A stretch of DNA of 64,000 nt from Neolewinella agarilytica (GCF_900110645.1 NZ_FOFB01000001.1:124001-188000); one strand, 5' to 3'. Positions 9,206 through 20,000 are shown, numbered from the stretch's first letter. Notes: generated from the letters alone by a model not told the origin. Program-made: numbers and translations.

Positions 9206-10270
9206 ATGAAAAGCTTCTTTTTAACCTTGCTTGCACTTGCAAGCTTCTCACTCGTAGTGCCCAGCTACGCCCAGGCTCAGGACATGAGCGACAAAAACAT
9301 CGTCGAAATTGCAGCTGCAAACGGTGACTTCAGCACACTGGTAGCAGCCGTAAAAGCTGCTGACCTGGCTACGACCCTAAGCGGAGAAGGACCGTTTACC
9401 GTGTTCGCCCCGACCAATGATGCATTTGCGGACCTGCCAGAAGGCCTGGTAGCCGCATTGCTGAAGCCCGAGAATAAGGCAACGCTGCAGAAAATCCTTA
9501 CTTACCACGTTGTCTCAGGCAAACTCATGGCAGGAGATGTAGTGGAAGGCATTACAACCTCTGGCGGAAACCTGTCTGCCGCAACAGTCGCCGGCTCGAA
9601 CTTTAACGTGATGACAATGGACGATGCCGTGAAGATCAAAGATGGTCAGGGTGCGGTGACCACCGTGACGGCAACGGACATTACGGGCTCCAACGGAGTT
9701 ATTCACGTGATTGACCGCGTTCTCCTGCCAGCGGATGTAAACCCCGCAGCCTTGCTTAAGGAAAAAGGAACGGCCATGACCGAAAGCAGAGTCAAAAAGC
9801 CGACCAACCGAAGCCAGAATCTGGACAACAGTATTGCAAAAGTTGCCTCTGGTAATGACAACTTCGAAACACTGGTAACGGCACTTGGTGCTGCTGGATT
9901 TGTGGACATGTTTGATTCCCCCGGAGAATATACCGTCTTTGCTCCCACCGATGCGGCCTTTGACAAGCTGCCCGAAGGCACCGTTGGCACGCTCGTCAAG
10001 CCCGAAAACAAGGAAAAGCTGCAGGGAATTCTTGCTTACCACGTAGTGCCTGCACGAATTACGGCCACTCAACTCATGGCAGCAATTGAGAAGAGCAATG
10101 GCTATTACCTCTTTAATACGGTAGCCAATCAAACCCTGGTGGCCAGCATTAAAGATGGCAAAGTAAAGATCACGGATGGCAACGGAAATACTTCTACCGT
10201 TATCATGACTGACGTAGATGCTGACAACGGCATCATCCACGCTATTGATAGCGTTTTAATGCCGAAGTAA
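9206..10270 (+). CDS. Secreted protein with two fasciclin domains
   Basis: 354 residues with a signal peptide ending SYAQAQ. Two fasciclin (FAS1) domains, residues ~30-180 and ~210-354, each show the H1 motif (GPFTVFAPTNDAF and GEYTVFAPTDAAF), the LPEG turn, LxYHVV, and the H2 region (NGVIHVIDRVLLP and NGIIHAIDSVLMP). FAS1 domains mediate cell adhesion or matrix contact, so a surface or matrix role is likely. The two domains are clearly an internal duplication. It is a single-gene unit: a promoter-like sequence precedes it and a strong terminator follows at 10303. Confidence 0.95.
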   Translation: MKSFFLTLLALASFSLVVPSYAQAQDMSDKNIVEIAAANGDFSTLVAAVKAADLATTLSGEGPFTVFAPTNDAFADLPEGLVAALLKPENKATLQKILTYHVVSGKLMAGDVVEGITTSGGNLSAATVAGSNFNVMTMDDAVKIKDGQGAVTTVTATDITGSNGVIHVIDRVLLPADVNPAALLKEKGTAMTESRVKKPTNRSQNLDNSIAKVASGNDNFETLVTALGAAGFVDMFDSPGEYTVFAPTDAAFDKLPEGTVGTLVKPENKEKLQGILAYHVVPARITATQLMAAIEKSNGYYLFNTVANQTLVASIKDGKVKITDGNGNTSTVIMTDVDADNGIIHAIDSVLMPK

Positions 10271-10302
10271 ATCTGCCTTCCGCTGACAAGGCGTTCATAA
10301 TG

Positions 10303-10364
10303 GGTGGCCACTCATCAGCTTTAGCAATTCATTGCTGAAGTTCTGGTGAGTGGCCACCTTTTTT
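10303..10364 (+). terminator. Intrinsic terminator after the fasciclin gene
   Basis: Perfect 12-bp stem GGTGGCCACTCA / TGAGTGGCCACC around a ~32-nt loop, which itself contains a smaller hairpin, followed by six T on the plus strand. Confidence 0.85.
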
Positions 10365-10366
10365 CT

Positions 10367-12016
10367 TTAGCGCCATTCTTTATAGGCATTAATCAGACCA
10401 TTCGTGCTGCTATCATGACTTTGCACCTGCGCACCGTCGCCCAATTCCGGAAGGATAGCTTTGGCCAGCTGTTTACCTAGCTCCACTCCCCACTGATCAA
10501 AGCTGTAAATGTTCCAGATAATACCCTGAACGAAAATTTTATGCTCGTACAGAGCAATGAGTTGCCCAAGAACGTAAGGCGTTATTTTCTTCACCAGAAT
10601 GGAGTTGGTAGGCCGGTTACCATCAAAAACCTTAAAGGGTATCAGCTTCGCGATTTCATCCTCTGTTTTGCCCTCCTTTTTTAATTCTGCTGACACCTGA
10701 GTAGCGGTCTTACCGTTCATCAGGGCTTCCGTTTGGGCAAAAAAGTTGCTCAACAGGATTGCATGGTGGTCTCCCAAAGGGTTATGAGAAACTGCCGGAG
10801 CGATAAAATCACAGGGGATGAGACGCGTTCCCTGATGGATGAGTTGGTAGAAAGCATGCTGGCCGTTGGTGCCGGGCTCGCCCCAGATGATGGGGCCGGT
10901 TTCGTAGTCTACCGGATTGCCGTTACGGTCTACGCTCTTACCGTTGCTTTCCATATTTCCTTGCTGGAAATAAGCGGGAAATCGATGGAGGTATTGATCG
11001 TAAGGAAGGATAGCTTCCGTTTCCGCGCCAAAGAAATTAGTGTACCAGATGCCGATCAAAGCCAGCTTTACCGGCAGGTTATCTTCCGGGGCTGTCCGGT
11101 GGAAGTGCTCATCCATGTTGTACATCCCGTCCAGCAAGCCCGCAAAATTATCAAAGCCTACGGTAAGCGCGATGCTCATCCCGATGGCACTTGACAGACT
11201 GTAGCGACCACCTACCCAGTCCCAGAAACCGAAGATGTTCTCCCGGTCAATGCCAAATTCCATAACTCCGTCGGCGTTCGTACTCAGTGCCGCAAAGTGC
11301 CTGGCTACGTCCGCTTCGCTTCCTCCCTGCTCATAGAACCACTGTCTGGCACTACGGGCGTTGGTCATGGTTTCCTGAGTAGTAAAGGTTTTTGAGGCGA
11401 CGAGAAAGAGCGTTGTTTCAGGGTCTACCTTTTTTAGGACTTCCGCTAAATGAGTCCCGTCAATATTACTAACGAAGTATACCTCACGGCCCTCAATCCA
11501 GTAGGGCTTCAGTGCCTCCGTTACCATGACGGGGCCAAGGTCAGAACCTCCAATGCCAATATTGACAACCTGCGTCAGCGGCTTGCCCGTATAGCCCAGG
11601 TGTTTTCCGGAATGAACCCGCTCACAAAAAGCTTTCATCCGATCCAGGGTCTGGCGAACTTCGGGCATCACATCTTCGCCATCCACCAGGATGCTGCCGT
11701 CACCACGATTGCGCAGCGCTACGTGAAGGACCGCCCGGTTCTCCGTACCATTAATGATTTCACCGGCAAACATCTTTTCAGTCGCCTCCTTAACGCCGCA
11801 TTCTTCCGCCAACCGGAAAAGTAAATCCAGCGTAGATTGCGTAAGAATGTTTTTGGAGTAGTCCAGTAAAATGTCTTCGTAAGTCTGACTGAGATTTTCA
11901 AATCTTTTGGGGTCCTGAGCGAACAGATCTTTCATGTGCCGCCCCTCCATTTCGTGGGCGTGCATTTCGAGTTCCTTCCAGGCAAGCGTAGAGGTGGGGT
12001 CGATTTGAGGAAGCAT
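10367..12016 (-). CDS. pgi: Glucose-6-phosphate isomerase
   Basis: 549 residues from the ATG at 12016, the same length as classical bacterial Pgi. Starts further upstream (12100) would add residues not typical of the family. Signature stretches are present: [17 protein letters not shown] in the phosphate-binding region, [14 protein letters not shown], and the C-terminal signature around [13 protein letters not shown]. The enzyme interconverts glucose-6-phosphate and fructose-6-phosphate in the cytoplasm. It stands alone and converges with the fasciclin gene. The coding sequence carries a TGCACCTGCG core at 10422, read as GAQVQSHD near the C-terminus. Confidence 0.97.
   Translation of the reverse strand: MLPQIDPTSTLAWKELEMHAHEMEGRHMKDLFAQDPKRFENLSQTYEDILLDYSKNILTQSTLDLLFRLAEECGVKEATEKMFAGEIINGTENRAVLHVALRNRGDGSILVDGEDVMPEVRQTLDRMKAFCERVHSGKHLGYTGKPLTQVVNIGIGGSDLGPVMVTEALKPYWIEGREVYFVSNIDGTHLAEVLKKVDPETTLFLVASKTFTTQETMTNARSARQWFYEQGGSEADVARHFAALSTNADGVMEFGIDRENIFGFWDWVGGRYSLSSAIGMSIALTVGFDNFAGLLDGMYNMDEHFHRTAPEDNLPVKLALIGIWYTNFFGAETEAILPYDQYLHRFPAYFQQGNMESNGKSVDRNGNPVDYETGPIIWGEPGTNGQHAFYQLIHQGTRLIPCDFIAPAVSHNPLGDHHAILLSNFFAQTEALMNGKTATQVSAELKKEGKTEDEIAKLIPFKVFDGNRPTNSILVKKITPYVLGQLIALYEHKIFVQGIIWNIYSFDQWGVELGKQLAKAILPELGDGAQVQSHDSSTNGLINAYKEWR
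10422..10431 (+). repeat. TGCACCTGCG core, copy 2
   Basis: Inside the 3' end of pgi. The GCGCC half is degenerate here (CGCCC after 6 nt). Confidence 0.75.
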
Positions 12017-12225
12017 AGTGGTTGATATTCTTGAATGTGTGGGTATAAAGTCCGATGATATCTGGTTTGCGGCAGGAGCACAAATATGGTTAGCAATCAT
12101 GAATTAGGCGTACTGTACCTACCTTAAAGTGAAAGAAATAGAAAAACAAATTCATTTTTGATAAATATTTCCGTCTTATATTGGTGATTAATCGCACATA
12201 TTCCATGACGAGCGAAACTTTAAGA

Positions 12226-12376
12226 TTTGTTCCCTTTCCTTTGATATAAGTTTGCACTTGTACATTACCCTCAGGCACCCCGGTGTCTGGCGTTAATGAT
12301 TAGCTGTCCTATTGTAAATCGTTTTTTATCCAGCGTATTTGAGGAGGAGCACTGCGACTAGCTCCTCCCTTTTTAT
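12226..12376 (+). ncRNA. Candidate small RNA with own promoter and terminator
   Basis: TTTG (12226-12229), 17 bp, then TAAGTTTG (12247-12254) is a good Bacteroidota promoter. A hairpin CAGGCACC-CC-GGTGTCTG follows, and the unit ends with GGAGGAGC, 10-nt loop, GCTCCTCC and five T at 12343-12374. No open reading frame of note lies between, so a ~115-nt transcript starting near 12258 is predicted. It does not show the conserved loop of SRP RNA. It could instead be an attenuator leader for gldA, whose start is ~100 bp further on. Confidence 0.5.
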
Positions 12377-12473
12377 CTTTGCTCACTGACCTCAGAAGGA
12401 AGTTTACTTTTTGTGAAATAATCATGGTTCCTCTCTGTTCTACTACTATCGAATTAACCTCAACTTCGAGACT

Positions 12474-13409
12474 TTGTCAGTAAGTGTAAATAAGCTAACC
12501 AAACTTTACGGAGAGCAACGGGCTCTGGACGAGATATCCTTTAAAGCGAATCCTGGAGGAATCCTTGGTTTTCTGGGGCCAAATGGCGCCGGGAAGACCA
12601 CCACTATGAAAATTCTGACCTGTTACTTAAGCCAGACCTCCGGAAGTGCCACCGTTTGCGGACATGACGTGACGACGGATAGTCTGGCGGTAAGAAAGCT
12701 CGTAGGCTATCTCCCCGAACATAATCCTTTGTACAAGGACATGTACTTACGGGAGTATCTCGCCTTTGCTGCCGGGGCCAACCGGGTGGAGAATGCCAAA
12801 TCCCGGATAAAGGAACTCATTGAGGTAACGGGGCTGGGCCGGGAGAGTCATAAACGGATCGGCGCACTATCCAAGGGATACCGCCAGCGGGTTGGCCTGG
12901 CGCAGGCGATGCTGCACGATCCTAAAGTGCTGATTCTCGATGAGCCCACCAGTGGGCTTGACCCTAATCAATTGGCGGAGATCCGCTCATTGATCAAAAA
13001 ACTGGGTCAGGAGAAAACGGTGATTTTCAGTACGCACATTATGCAGGAAGTCCAGGCTCTTTGTGACCGGGTGATTATAATTGACCGGGGTAAACTCGTA
13101 GCAGATGACCCCATCGAAAAGCTGAAACGTCGTTTGAGTGGTGACCGCTCCTTACTGGTGGCCTTTGATAAGTTAGCCGATCCCCAAAAATTACGGTCTA
13201 TTCCCGGTGTTGCCCGGGTAGAAACCAACCCCGAAGGGTTCAGTTATCGTCTTTATCTGGACGCCAAGGCTGACCCACGTGCTGAAGTTTTCCGCTTTGC
13301 CGTTCAAAACGAGCTCGTTTTGCTGGGTATGCAAGCGGAAGACCTTAGCGTGGAAGAAGTCTTCAGAGCGCTCACCAATTCGAACGCCGGCAGTAAGGCT
13401 ACCGTCTGA
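12474..13409 (+). CDS. gldA: Gliding-motility ABC transporter ATPase GldA
   Basis: 311 residues beginning at TTG (SVSVNKLTKLYGEQRALD). No ATG fits the family N-terminus. Walker A is GPNGAGKTT (35-43), the ABC signature is LSKGYRQRVGLAQAM and Walker B is VLILDEPTSGLDP, followed by the switch His in STHIM. The C-terminal ~90 residues match the regulatory tail of multidrug-type and Gld ATPases. In gliding Bacteroidota, GldA is the cytoplasmic ATPase that partners GldF and GldG. gldF lies one gene downstream in the same orientation, which supports the name over a generic ABC-2 ATPase. Confidence 0.88.
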   Translation: MSVSVNKLTKLYGEQRALDEISFKANPGGILGFLGPNGAGKTTTMKILTCYLSQTSGSATVCGHDVTTDSLAVRKLVGYLPEHNPLYKDMYLREYLAFAAGANRVENAKSRIKELIEVTGLGRESHKRIGALSKGYRQRVGLAQAMLHDPKVLILDEPTSGLDPNQLAEIRSLIKKLGQEKTVIFSTHIMQEVQALCDRVIIIDRGKLVADDPIEKLKRRLSGDRSLLVAFDKLADPQKLRSIPGVARVETNPEGFSYRLYLDAKADPRAEVFRFAVQNELVLLGMQAEDLSVEEVFRALTNSNAGSKATV

Positions 13410-13462
13410 CGTACGAGTTGCTTTCCGCTTAATCAACTTACCCTTCGCTCTCCCCCCCCAAT

Positions 13463-14122
13463 ATGGTACGACTCTTACTCCTTTTCTTCTTTCTTTCGGG
13501 TGCCTTGCTGTCGGCTCAGGCTGACTCCGCCCGCTTTGACGCCAATTTCCGCTTCGCAGAGGGTATCTATTTCAGCCACGCCTCGCTGCTGGCGAATCAA
13601 CCGGACCTGGGCTGGGAGGCCATCGACGGGGAAATGGTGCAGCTTCCCGAGGACTTTAAAGTTCAGATTGCGAATTATGGCTACAAGGATGTACGGATCA
13701 ACCAGGGCATTATTCCCTACGCCATCAGCCTTGACGGCAAGCCCTACTTCTTCGTTCGTCATGACCAAAAGCGGCAATTTCATGAGTTCACCGGGCTAAG
13801 GGTTCATGGCTTACTGAGCACGTTGCAGTACGACACTACGATACAGACCCGTCAATTGATGAAAGCTTACAACCCGGCTAACGGCCAACCCTTTCGTCAG
13901 GCATGGGTAGAACGCGAGAAAACCCTGCGCCTCCATCGAATACTGCACCTGCGCTCCGGCGCCCGCCTGCCTTTCACCCAAGAGAATATCCTGAAGCTTT
14001 GTGCTGATGATAAAGACCTCACCGAGGCTCTGATGAAACAAGAAAAAACAGAAGAGTCTTTGCTTTTACGAGCGGTACGACTCTATGATGATCGCCATTT
14101 CCTAAATTTGCCCCTTCGGTAA
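13463..14122 (+). CDS. Secreted protein of unknown function between gldA and gldF
   Basis: 219 residues with a signal peptide (LSGALLSAQ). No domain recognised. It is a compact alpha/beta protein with conserved-looking aromatic stretches (EGIYFSHASLL, PYFFVRHDQKRQFHEF). Position between gldA and gldF in the same strand, with 53- and 24-bp gaps, suggests co-transcription. It carries an exact TGCACCTGCG core at 13944, read as HLRSGARLP. A role in the motility or transport complex is only suggested by location. Confidence 0.8.
   Translation: MVRLLLLFFFLSGALLSAQADSARFDANFRFAEGIYFSHASLLANQPDLGWEAIDGEMVQLPEDFKVQIANYGYKDVRINQGIIPYAISLDGKPYFFVRHDQKRQFHEFTGLRVHGLLSTLQYDTTIQTRQLMKAYNPANGQPFRQAWVEREKTLRLHRILHLRSGARLPFTQENILKLCADDKDLTEALMKQEKTEESLLLRAVRLYDDRHFLNLPLR
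13944..13953 (+). repeat. TGCACCTGCG core, copy 3
   Basis: Coding, in the gldA-gldF intervening gene. It is followed by 5 nt and GCGCCC. Confidence 0.8.
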
Positions 14123-14146
14123 ATCCTTATTTCTAAGTTCCCTTTC

Positions 14147-14878
14147 ATGCTCGCTATCTTCCGTAAGGAAATCAATGCCTTTTTCAGCAGCCTTATTGGT
14201 TACATTGTAATTGCCGTGTTTCTGCTGGTGATGGGCCTGTTCATGTTTGTCTTCCCCGATACGAGTTTGCTCAACTTTGGCTACGCCAGTCTGGGACCAT
14301 TTTTCACCCTGGCGCCTAACGTTCTTACCTTCATCATTCCGGCCATCTGCATGCGGGCTTTTGCAGAAGAAAAACAAACTGGTGCCATTGAGCTGTTGGT
14401 TACCCGTCCGCTGCGGGACGTAGAAATCATTATGGGCAAATTCCTTGCCTGCCTGAGCCTGGTGCTCATTGCACTTTTGCCCACCCTTCTATACTATTAC
14501 ACTATTTACCAACTCGGTTCTCCGGTGGGCAACATCGATGCTGGCGGCACAATTGGCTCCTACCTGGGGCTGGTATTCCTGTCCATGGCATTCGTGGCCA
14601 TCGGCCTGTTTGCCAGTTCACTGACCTCCAATCAAATCGTTAGTTTCCTCATCGCCCTGGCGCTCAGCTTCTGGTGCTACTTTGGTTTTGACCTGCTGGC
14701 CAGCCTTCCGGTCTTTTACCTAAATGGTGAAAGTTTCATTCAGTCTCTTGGCATGCAGCACCACTTCCGATCACTGGGTCGTGGGCTTATTGACAGCAGA
14801 GATGTCGTCTATTTCCTGAGCCTGTCCGCCTTTTTTCTGCTCTTAACGGTACTCAGCCTGGAACGACGGAAATGGTAA
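14147..14878 (+). CDS. gldF: Gliding-motility ABC transporter permease GldF
   Basis: 243 residues with six hydrophobic segments, ABC-2 permease type. The N-terminus MLAIFRKEINAFFSSLIGYIV and the GAIELLVTRPL stretch are characteristic of GldF. Length fits. It would form the inner-membrane channel with GldG and be driven by GldA. gldG usually follows directly, but here the next gene is on the opposite strand and starts one base after the gldF stop, so gldG is not adjacent. Confidence 0.87.
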   Translation: MLAIFRKEINAFFSSLIGYIVIAVFLLVMGLFMFVFPDTSLLNFGYASLGPFFTLAPNVLTFIIPAICMRAFAEEKQTGAIELLVTRPLRDVEIIMGKFLACLSLVLIALLPTLLYYYTIYQLGSPVGNIDAGGTIGSYLGLVFLSMAFVAIGLFASSLTSNQIVSFLIALALSFWCYFGFDLLASLPVFYLNGESFIQSLGMQHHFRSLGRGLIDSRDVVYFLSLSAFFLLLTVLSLERRKW

Positions 14879-16828
14879 TCAGCTTCTGCCCAAATGCCGA
14901 AAATTGCTGAGCACAATTCGCCAATCCTCCCCAACGGAGTAATCCCGGGCGTAGAGAAAATTAAGATGTTGCAGCGTTTCCGAATCCGTTATTCGGGATC
15001 CCGTCGCGGGGCTTACAACCCCCGCTTTTAAGCCAGGAAGATTAGAACGGGCCTCCTGCACGGCGTAGCTCACCCAATGTTTACTACCAAAAAGAACCCG
15101 GAAGATATTTATCAAAAAAGCCCCTTTGTGCTCCACTAACCAGACCAAAACGGGTGACAGGATAAGTAAAAGCAAGGAAAGCCCTCTGTCAAAAAGCCAC
15201 TTTCCCCTTCGGTTGACGGGCTCATCGATGCGGAGGTTTACGTCAATGGTATACAGCACCCCACGTTGATCAGAGCGGTGGCTGCCAATTATGCTACTAC
15301 TGGCTTCGGGGAGGATCCGATACTGACAGCCCGGGCCCAACTGGCTCATCCATCCCTGAATATTTTCGTTGCTAAGATCCGCGGAGCAGAAGATGATTTC
15401 TTCCGCCCGATAGAGCTCGATCAGGGCCGGCAGACGATCCGTACTACCGATCGCGTCGACGGTCTCCGGATCATCAACGGGAGCAATGCGACCGAGCAGA
15501 TTGCGTTGCGCGCCCGCTCTTTGCAGCAAGCTCAGGGCGCGTTCCATTTCCGACTCACTGCCCACAATAACAAGACGAAGGTCGTTTTGGGCGCCGAAGC
15601 GCAGGTGCCGAAACCGGACTAGATAAGCAATGATTCGGAGGCCCAAAGTCCAGCCTGCTGCCCAGGCAGCTCCCAGTAAGAGCAGGGCCCTGCTGGGGCG
15701 AAACTCCTCTGGCAGCAGGCCGTACACAGCGAATAGAATGAGCGTCCCGGTCCCGAGGCTCCGGAGTAACCTCCCCGGTGCGTAGGGGTGGTCGTAGCCT
15801 CCACTTAGAAAAATACTCCCCACCCAAAGCAGAGTATAAGCCGGGAAATGGAGGTAATTAATGTTTTCCGAAAAGTAGGTGGGGTCACCAAAGTGATACT
15901 CCGCCCAGAGCACCTTTAGTATTCGCAGCCCAACGTATATGCCCGCAGCATCCAGCAGCGGAAATTTAAGCCTGCTCCAAAGGTTAGAAACGACGGTCAA
16001 TAGTGCTCTGAAGTAAATGGCGAACTGCATCAGTGCCACCAGGAGCTTGCCCTGAGAGCCGGAAAAGTGTTTCCGGGCGAAGATGATCATGGCCTGATAA
16101 AATACCCGCACGTAATTCAGGCTTCCCCGTTTTGTGCTTTCCCCCTTGTAGTGAATGATACTTGTTTCCGGAAAGTAGTAATTCTTATACCCTCCTTTAA
16201 TGAGGCGGTAAGAGAGATCGATGTCCTCCCCGTACATAAAGAAGTCTTCGTCTAGCAAACCAACTTCGTCCAGTGCTTTACGACGCATTAGCATAAAGGC
16301 GCCAGCAAGAATTTCCACCTCGTGTACCTCTTCTTCGCTGAGGTACCCCAGATGGTAATGATTGAATCGCCGTGAACGAGGGAAAAGAGTGGAAAGACCA
16401 AAGGCTTTAGAAAAGGCCACCCAGGGCGTTGGCAGTCCGCGTTTACTTTCCTTCAGAAATCGCCCCTGACCATCCATCATACGCACCCCAAGGCCGCCAG
16501 CATCCTCATGCGCTTCCATAAACTGCAGGCAACGGCTAAAGGTATCTTCTTTTACTACCGTATCCGGATTAAGGAGCAAAACATACTTACCCCTTGACTG
16601 CCTGATCGCCTGATTATTAGCGATGGAAAAGCCGGGATTTCCCTCATTAGCGATCAGCCGGACCCACGGAAAGCGCTCACGGACCATCTCTACCGAACTA
16701 TCCGCAGAGTTATTATCCACGACCCACACCTCTGCTTCCACGCCGGCAATGGCACGCTCTACGCTTAGCAAGGCCTGCTCCAGGAAGTAGCGGACATTAT
16801 AATTAACGATGATAACGGAAAGCTCCAT
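14879..16828 (-). CDS. Family 2 glycosyltransferase fused to a membrane and Rossmann-like region
   Basis: 649 residues from the ATG at 16828; an upstream in-frame ATG at 16903 lies inside a terminator hairpin. Residues ~1-230 are a GT-A catalytic domain: VIIVNYN, VVDNNSADSS, LLNPDTVV and the acceptor-site EDIDLSYR. Then follow ~6 hydrophobic segments and a nucleotide-binding-like fold (LRLVIVGSESEMERAL). This second half resembles the N-terminal region of polyprenyl glycosylphosphotransferases without their catalytic C-terminus. Probable role: addition of a sugar (often rhamnose in similar GT2 enzymes) to an envelope glycan at the inner membrane. A -7-like TACCTTTG ends six bases before the ATG. 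Confidence 0.85.
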   Translation of the reverse strand: MELSVIIVNYNVRYFLEQALLSVERAIAGVEAEVWVVDNNSADSSVEMVRERFPWVRLIANEGNPGFSIANNQAIRQSRGKYVLLLNPDTVVKEDTFSRCLQFMEAHEDAGGLGVRMMDGQGRFLKESKRGLPTPWVAFSKAFGLSTLFPRSRRFNHYHLGYLSEEEVHEVEILAGAFMLMRRKALDEVGLLDEDFFMYGEDIDLSYRLIKGGYKNYYFPETSIIHYKGESTKRGSLNYVRVFYQAMIIFARKHFSGSQGKLLVALMQFAIYFRALLTVVSNLWSRLKFPLLDAAGIYVGLRILKVLWAEYHFGDPTYFSENINYLHFPAYTLLWVGSIFLSGGYDHPYAPGRLLRSLGTGTLILFAVYGLLPEEFRPSRALLLLGAAWAAGWTLGLRIIAYLVRFRHLRFGAQNDLRLVIVGSESEMERALSLLQRAGAQRNLLGRIAPVDDPETVDAIGSTDRLPALIELYRAEEIIFCSADLSNENIQGWMSQLGPGCQYRILPEASSSIIGSHRSDQRGVLYTIDVNLRIDEPVNRRGKWLFDRGLSLLLLILSPVLVWLVEHKGAFLINIFRVLFGSKHWVSYAVQEARSNLPGLKAGVVSPATGSRITDSETLQHLNFLYARDYSVGEDWRIVLSNFRHLGRS

Positions 16829-16885
16829 TAAGAGCAAAGGTAGCTTGGTGTTTTGGTTCCTGGGTATTGAAGGCTGCATGAAAAA

Positions 16886-16940
16886 GCGGTCAGCGGTCAA
16901 CATTCAGGCACAAGGGCGCTGAAGGTTGACCGCTGACCGC
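16886..16940 (-). terminator. 22-bp-stem hairpin terminator, element A
   Basis: Two 22-base arms (16886-16907 and 16919-16940, one mismatch) enclose an 11-nt loop. On the minus strand the stem is followed by TTTTT, which suits termination after the giant secreted-protein gene. It is closely related to the hairpin at 28143. Confidence 0.8.
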
Positions 16941-17001
16941 TAAAGCATTATGGATAAGCCTGACGGAAAAGCCATAGTGCGGTTAAAAGCCTGGCGGGCC
17001 A

Positions 17002-20000
17002 TTAGCGCAACAACACAAAGTCTCCTTTGTAAACAATTACTTCTCCGTCAGAGAAGTGAACGGTTGCGGTATAGACCAGCACCTGCGGATTCATCGGCCG
17101 GCCATTGAGCATTCCGTCCCAGCCGAAGTCAGGGTCATTGGGCAGGAACCGGCTACCATCACCCGGAGTTGCAATCTGATCTGCAGTGCCTACCTGCCCT
17201 CCTGTATAGACAGCTTCTCCCCATCTGTCATAGATGAAGAAGTCTTCGATAAAGTCAATCTCATCCAGATCACCTCCGATGAAGTATATATCGTTGATGT
17301 TGTCTCCGTTCGGGCTAAAGGCCGTTGGGAAGTAGATCGGACGATCCTTACGGACCAGGAGCATTTCGCGGTCAGTCGCGGAACATCCAAGTTCATCTAC
17401 CACGGTTACCGAGATCATCTGAGTCTCCGTAGCCGTAAACTCGATACCAGATAAACCTCCTTCGGTGGTTTTGATACTGTCAGGCTGCCAGAGTAAAGTG
17501 TCAATAGCGTTTCCACCATTAACTGAGGCAGTAATAAAGATCTCCTCACCGTAGCTGACTTCAGTACTATCCCCCGGGAAGCGAAGACGGATAGACAGTT
17601 CGTCGGGCTCCGTCATGTCAATCAGGATGTTACTGAAACAACCATTCGCATCCGTAATCATCAGATCGTATTCTGCAGGTTCCAAACCAGCAAAGAGTGT
17701 CGATTGACCACGTTCCTCTCCATTCAGGCTGAAGGTATAGGGCGCTCTGCCACCATTAACATTGGTAACAAGAATTGCACCATCATCTGCCTGGAAGCAG
17801 GTAATCTGGCTGAGTTCTACTTCCATTACGGGGGCCTCTGTTTCCGCCGTAACGATTACATCGTTGGTGGAACTACAACCGATAGCATTGGTAACTTCCA
17901 GTTGATATACACCTGGCTGGCCAACGTCAATCATGGGTTGATCCGGATCCATAATCGTAATGTTCGGGTCATCAGTCGTCCAGCGGTAGGTAAAGCCTTC
18001 GCCGGAGTCCGAGTTCGTTCCGTTAAGGCTAACCATTCCCATCGTACAGGTAATGAGTTGATCAGGGCCTGCGTCAGCCACCGGAGCTCCTAATAACAAG
18101 AGCCCCAGTTCGGTGGTAACCGTTGGGCAGGTCGTTCCGTCAATGGTATATGCGAAGCGGTAATCTCCTGGAGGTAAGCTACCCGCGTCGAAAATTCCGG
18201 TACTTAGATTCAGTCCGGAATTGGAGGGGTTGCCACCTGGCGCAAAGTCCCAAACACCGCCCGGATCCTGCCCGGCAATCAATGTGTTCAGGTTAATGGT
18301 TTCGCTGTTGCCCGCACAAAGCTGTAAGTCATCACCGACGGCATTACCGGCATTGGCGGGTGCGGATACTTCTACTACCAGGTCCATCCGATCAGTACAA
18401 CCATTGCTCGTTACCACGAGCTGAACGTTATGCGGCCCGTCCTCAGCCCAGCTGACGGGGAAATTGCTCAGCGCTCCCGTTGCCGTAGCGGGACTGGCTC
18501 CGGGGAAAGACCAGCTATAATCAGCACCGGCAATTGTGGGACCGTCAAGAGAAACCAGGGTTTCACTTCCGGCACAAATGACATTGTCAGAGACACGGAA
18601 AGCCGCGGAAGGCAGATCGAATAAGCGGACCGTTATTTGGTCGAAAGAATTACAGTTTGCTTCGCCAGTGTAGCTAACCGTGAGCTGATAATCTCCAGCA
18701 GAAAGCCCCGTTGGATCAAAGGTGTACATACCATTGCCCATATCTACGACACCGGTTCCAGACCATTCAACAGGCCCCGTCGGAGTTCCCATGTCGAGAG
18801 CAGCTTCCAGAGTAATAGCTTGTTCGTCACCATCGAGGCACATGTCCTGGTCCTGGGTGATAGCCTGAATACTGCCTCCCGGGCAGGGAAGCGTTTCACA
18901 GATTACGGTTCCGGCAACGGAGTTTCCGCAGGGGCCGGAGTTTAGTGCAACTACGGAAATGCCCATGGTCGTTTCCGGGCTCAATCCGGTCACGGTATAG
19001 CCCACCGTATCAATGATGGCAACCGTTTCGTCACTAAGTGTAACCTGATACCCCATTGCCCCTGGCACTGCGTCCCAGAGGAAGGTAATGGATTCCAGTT
19101 CTTGTTGACCGCAGCTTACTACTGGCATTGCCAGCGGAGATTCGATAATAACCTCCCGCATTACGGGCAGGCTTTCACAGCCACTAATATTGCTTACTAC
19201 CGTTGCGATGATGGTTTTTGTGCCTGGGGTATCCCATACGACGAGGTAACTATTGTCGTCAGGGTTATCATCTTCTTGCACAATGCCACCATCCCAATCG
19301 ACCTGAATATCATCATCAGAGACAAAGTTCGTGCTACCAATGAGGATACTTACGGCACTACCGACACATTCCGGATTAGTTTCTGTGATGAATGCCGCCG
19401 GACGTTCAAACACCGTTAAATCAAAATCTCCGGAGAAGGTACATGGTCCTGCTTCAACATAGTTGACGGTAATTGAATGAGCTACTCCTGCTTCACTTCC
19501 TCCCGCAGCAGCGGCGTCGAAGGTGGTGCCGGTAACTCCGTTCCCCGAGAACTGATACATTGCCCCCGTCCCGCTGCCTCCGGTAACGAGAACTGTCGTG
19601 AGGTCAATGGTTTCATCACCATTGAGCAAGCAAACTTCGTCCACCAATCCAGAAAGGTCGATGGCCAGCGTAGGACACTCTTCTGCCATACAGCTTTCAC
19701 TCTCTGACGCGGGGCTGTTTCCGCAAGCAGCGGTAGATACCGCTATCACGGTGATGGATACGGATTCTCCGGGCTCAAGCCCGGTAACGACATGCGAGCG
19801 TTCAGTTGCCGTAAGCATAGTGCCATCGCTCACGAGATAGCCCTCGGCTCCCGGAACTGCATCCCAGCCGAAGGTAACGGAGTTAAGATCAGCCCCGGTG
19901 CAGCTCACAACCGGTGCGGCTAACGGAGCTTCAACGGTTACCGTCAGTCTGCTGGTATCGCTTACACAGTCATTGGCCGTTACCACCAGGCTGATGGTGT

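Noticed and set aside
9515-10240. 241-codon minus-strand frame in the fasciclin gene
   Set aside because: The plus strand encodes two clear fasciclin domains over the whole region.
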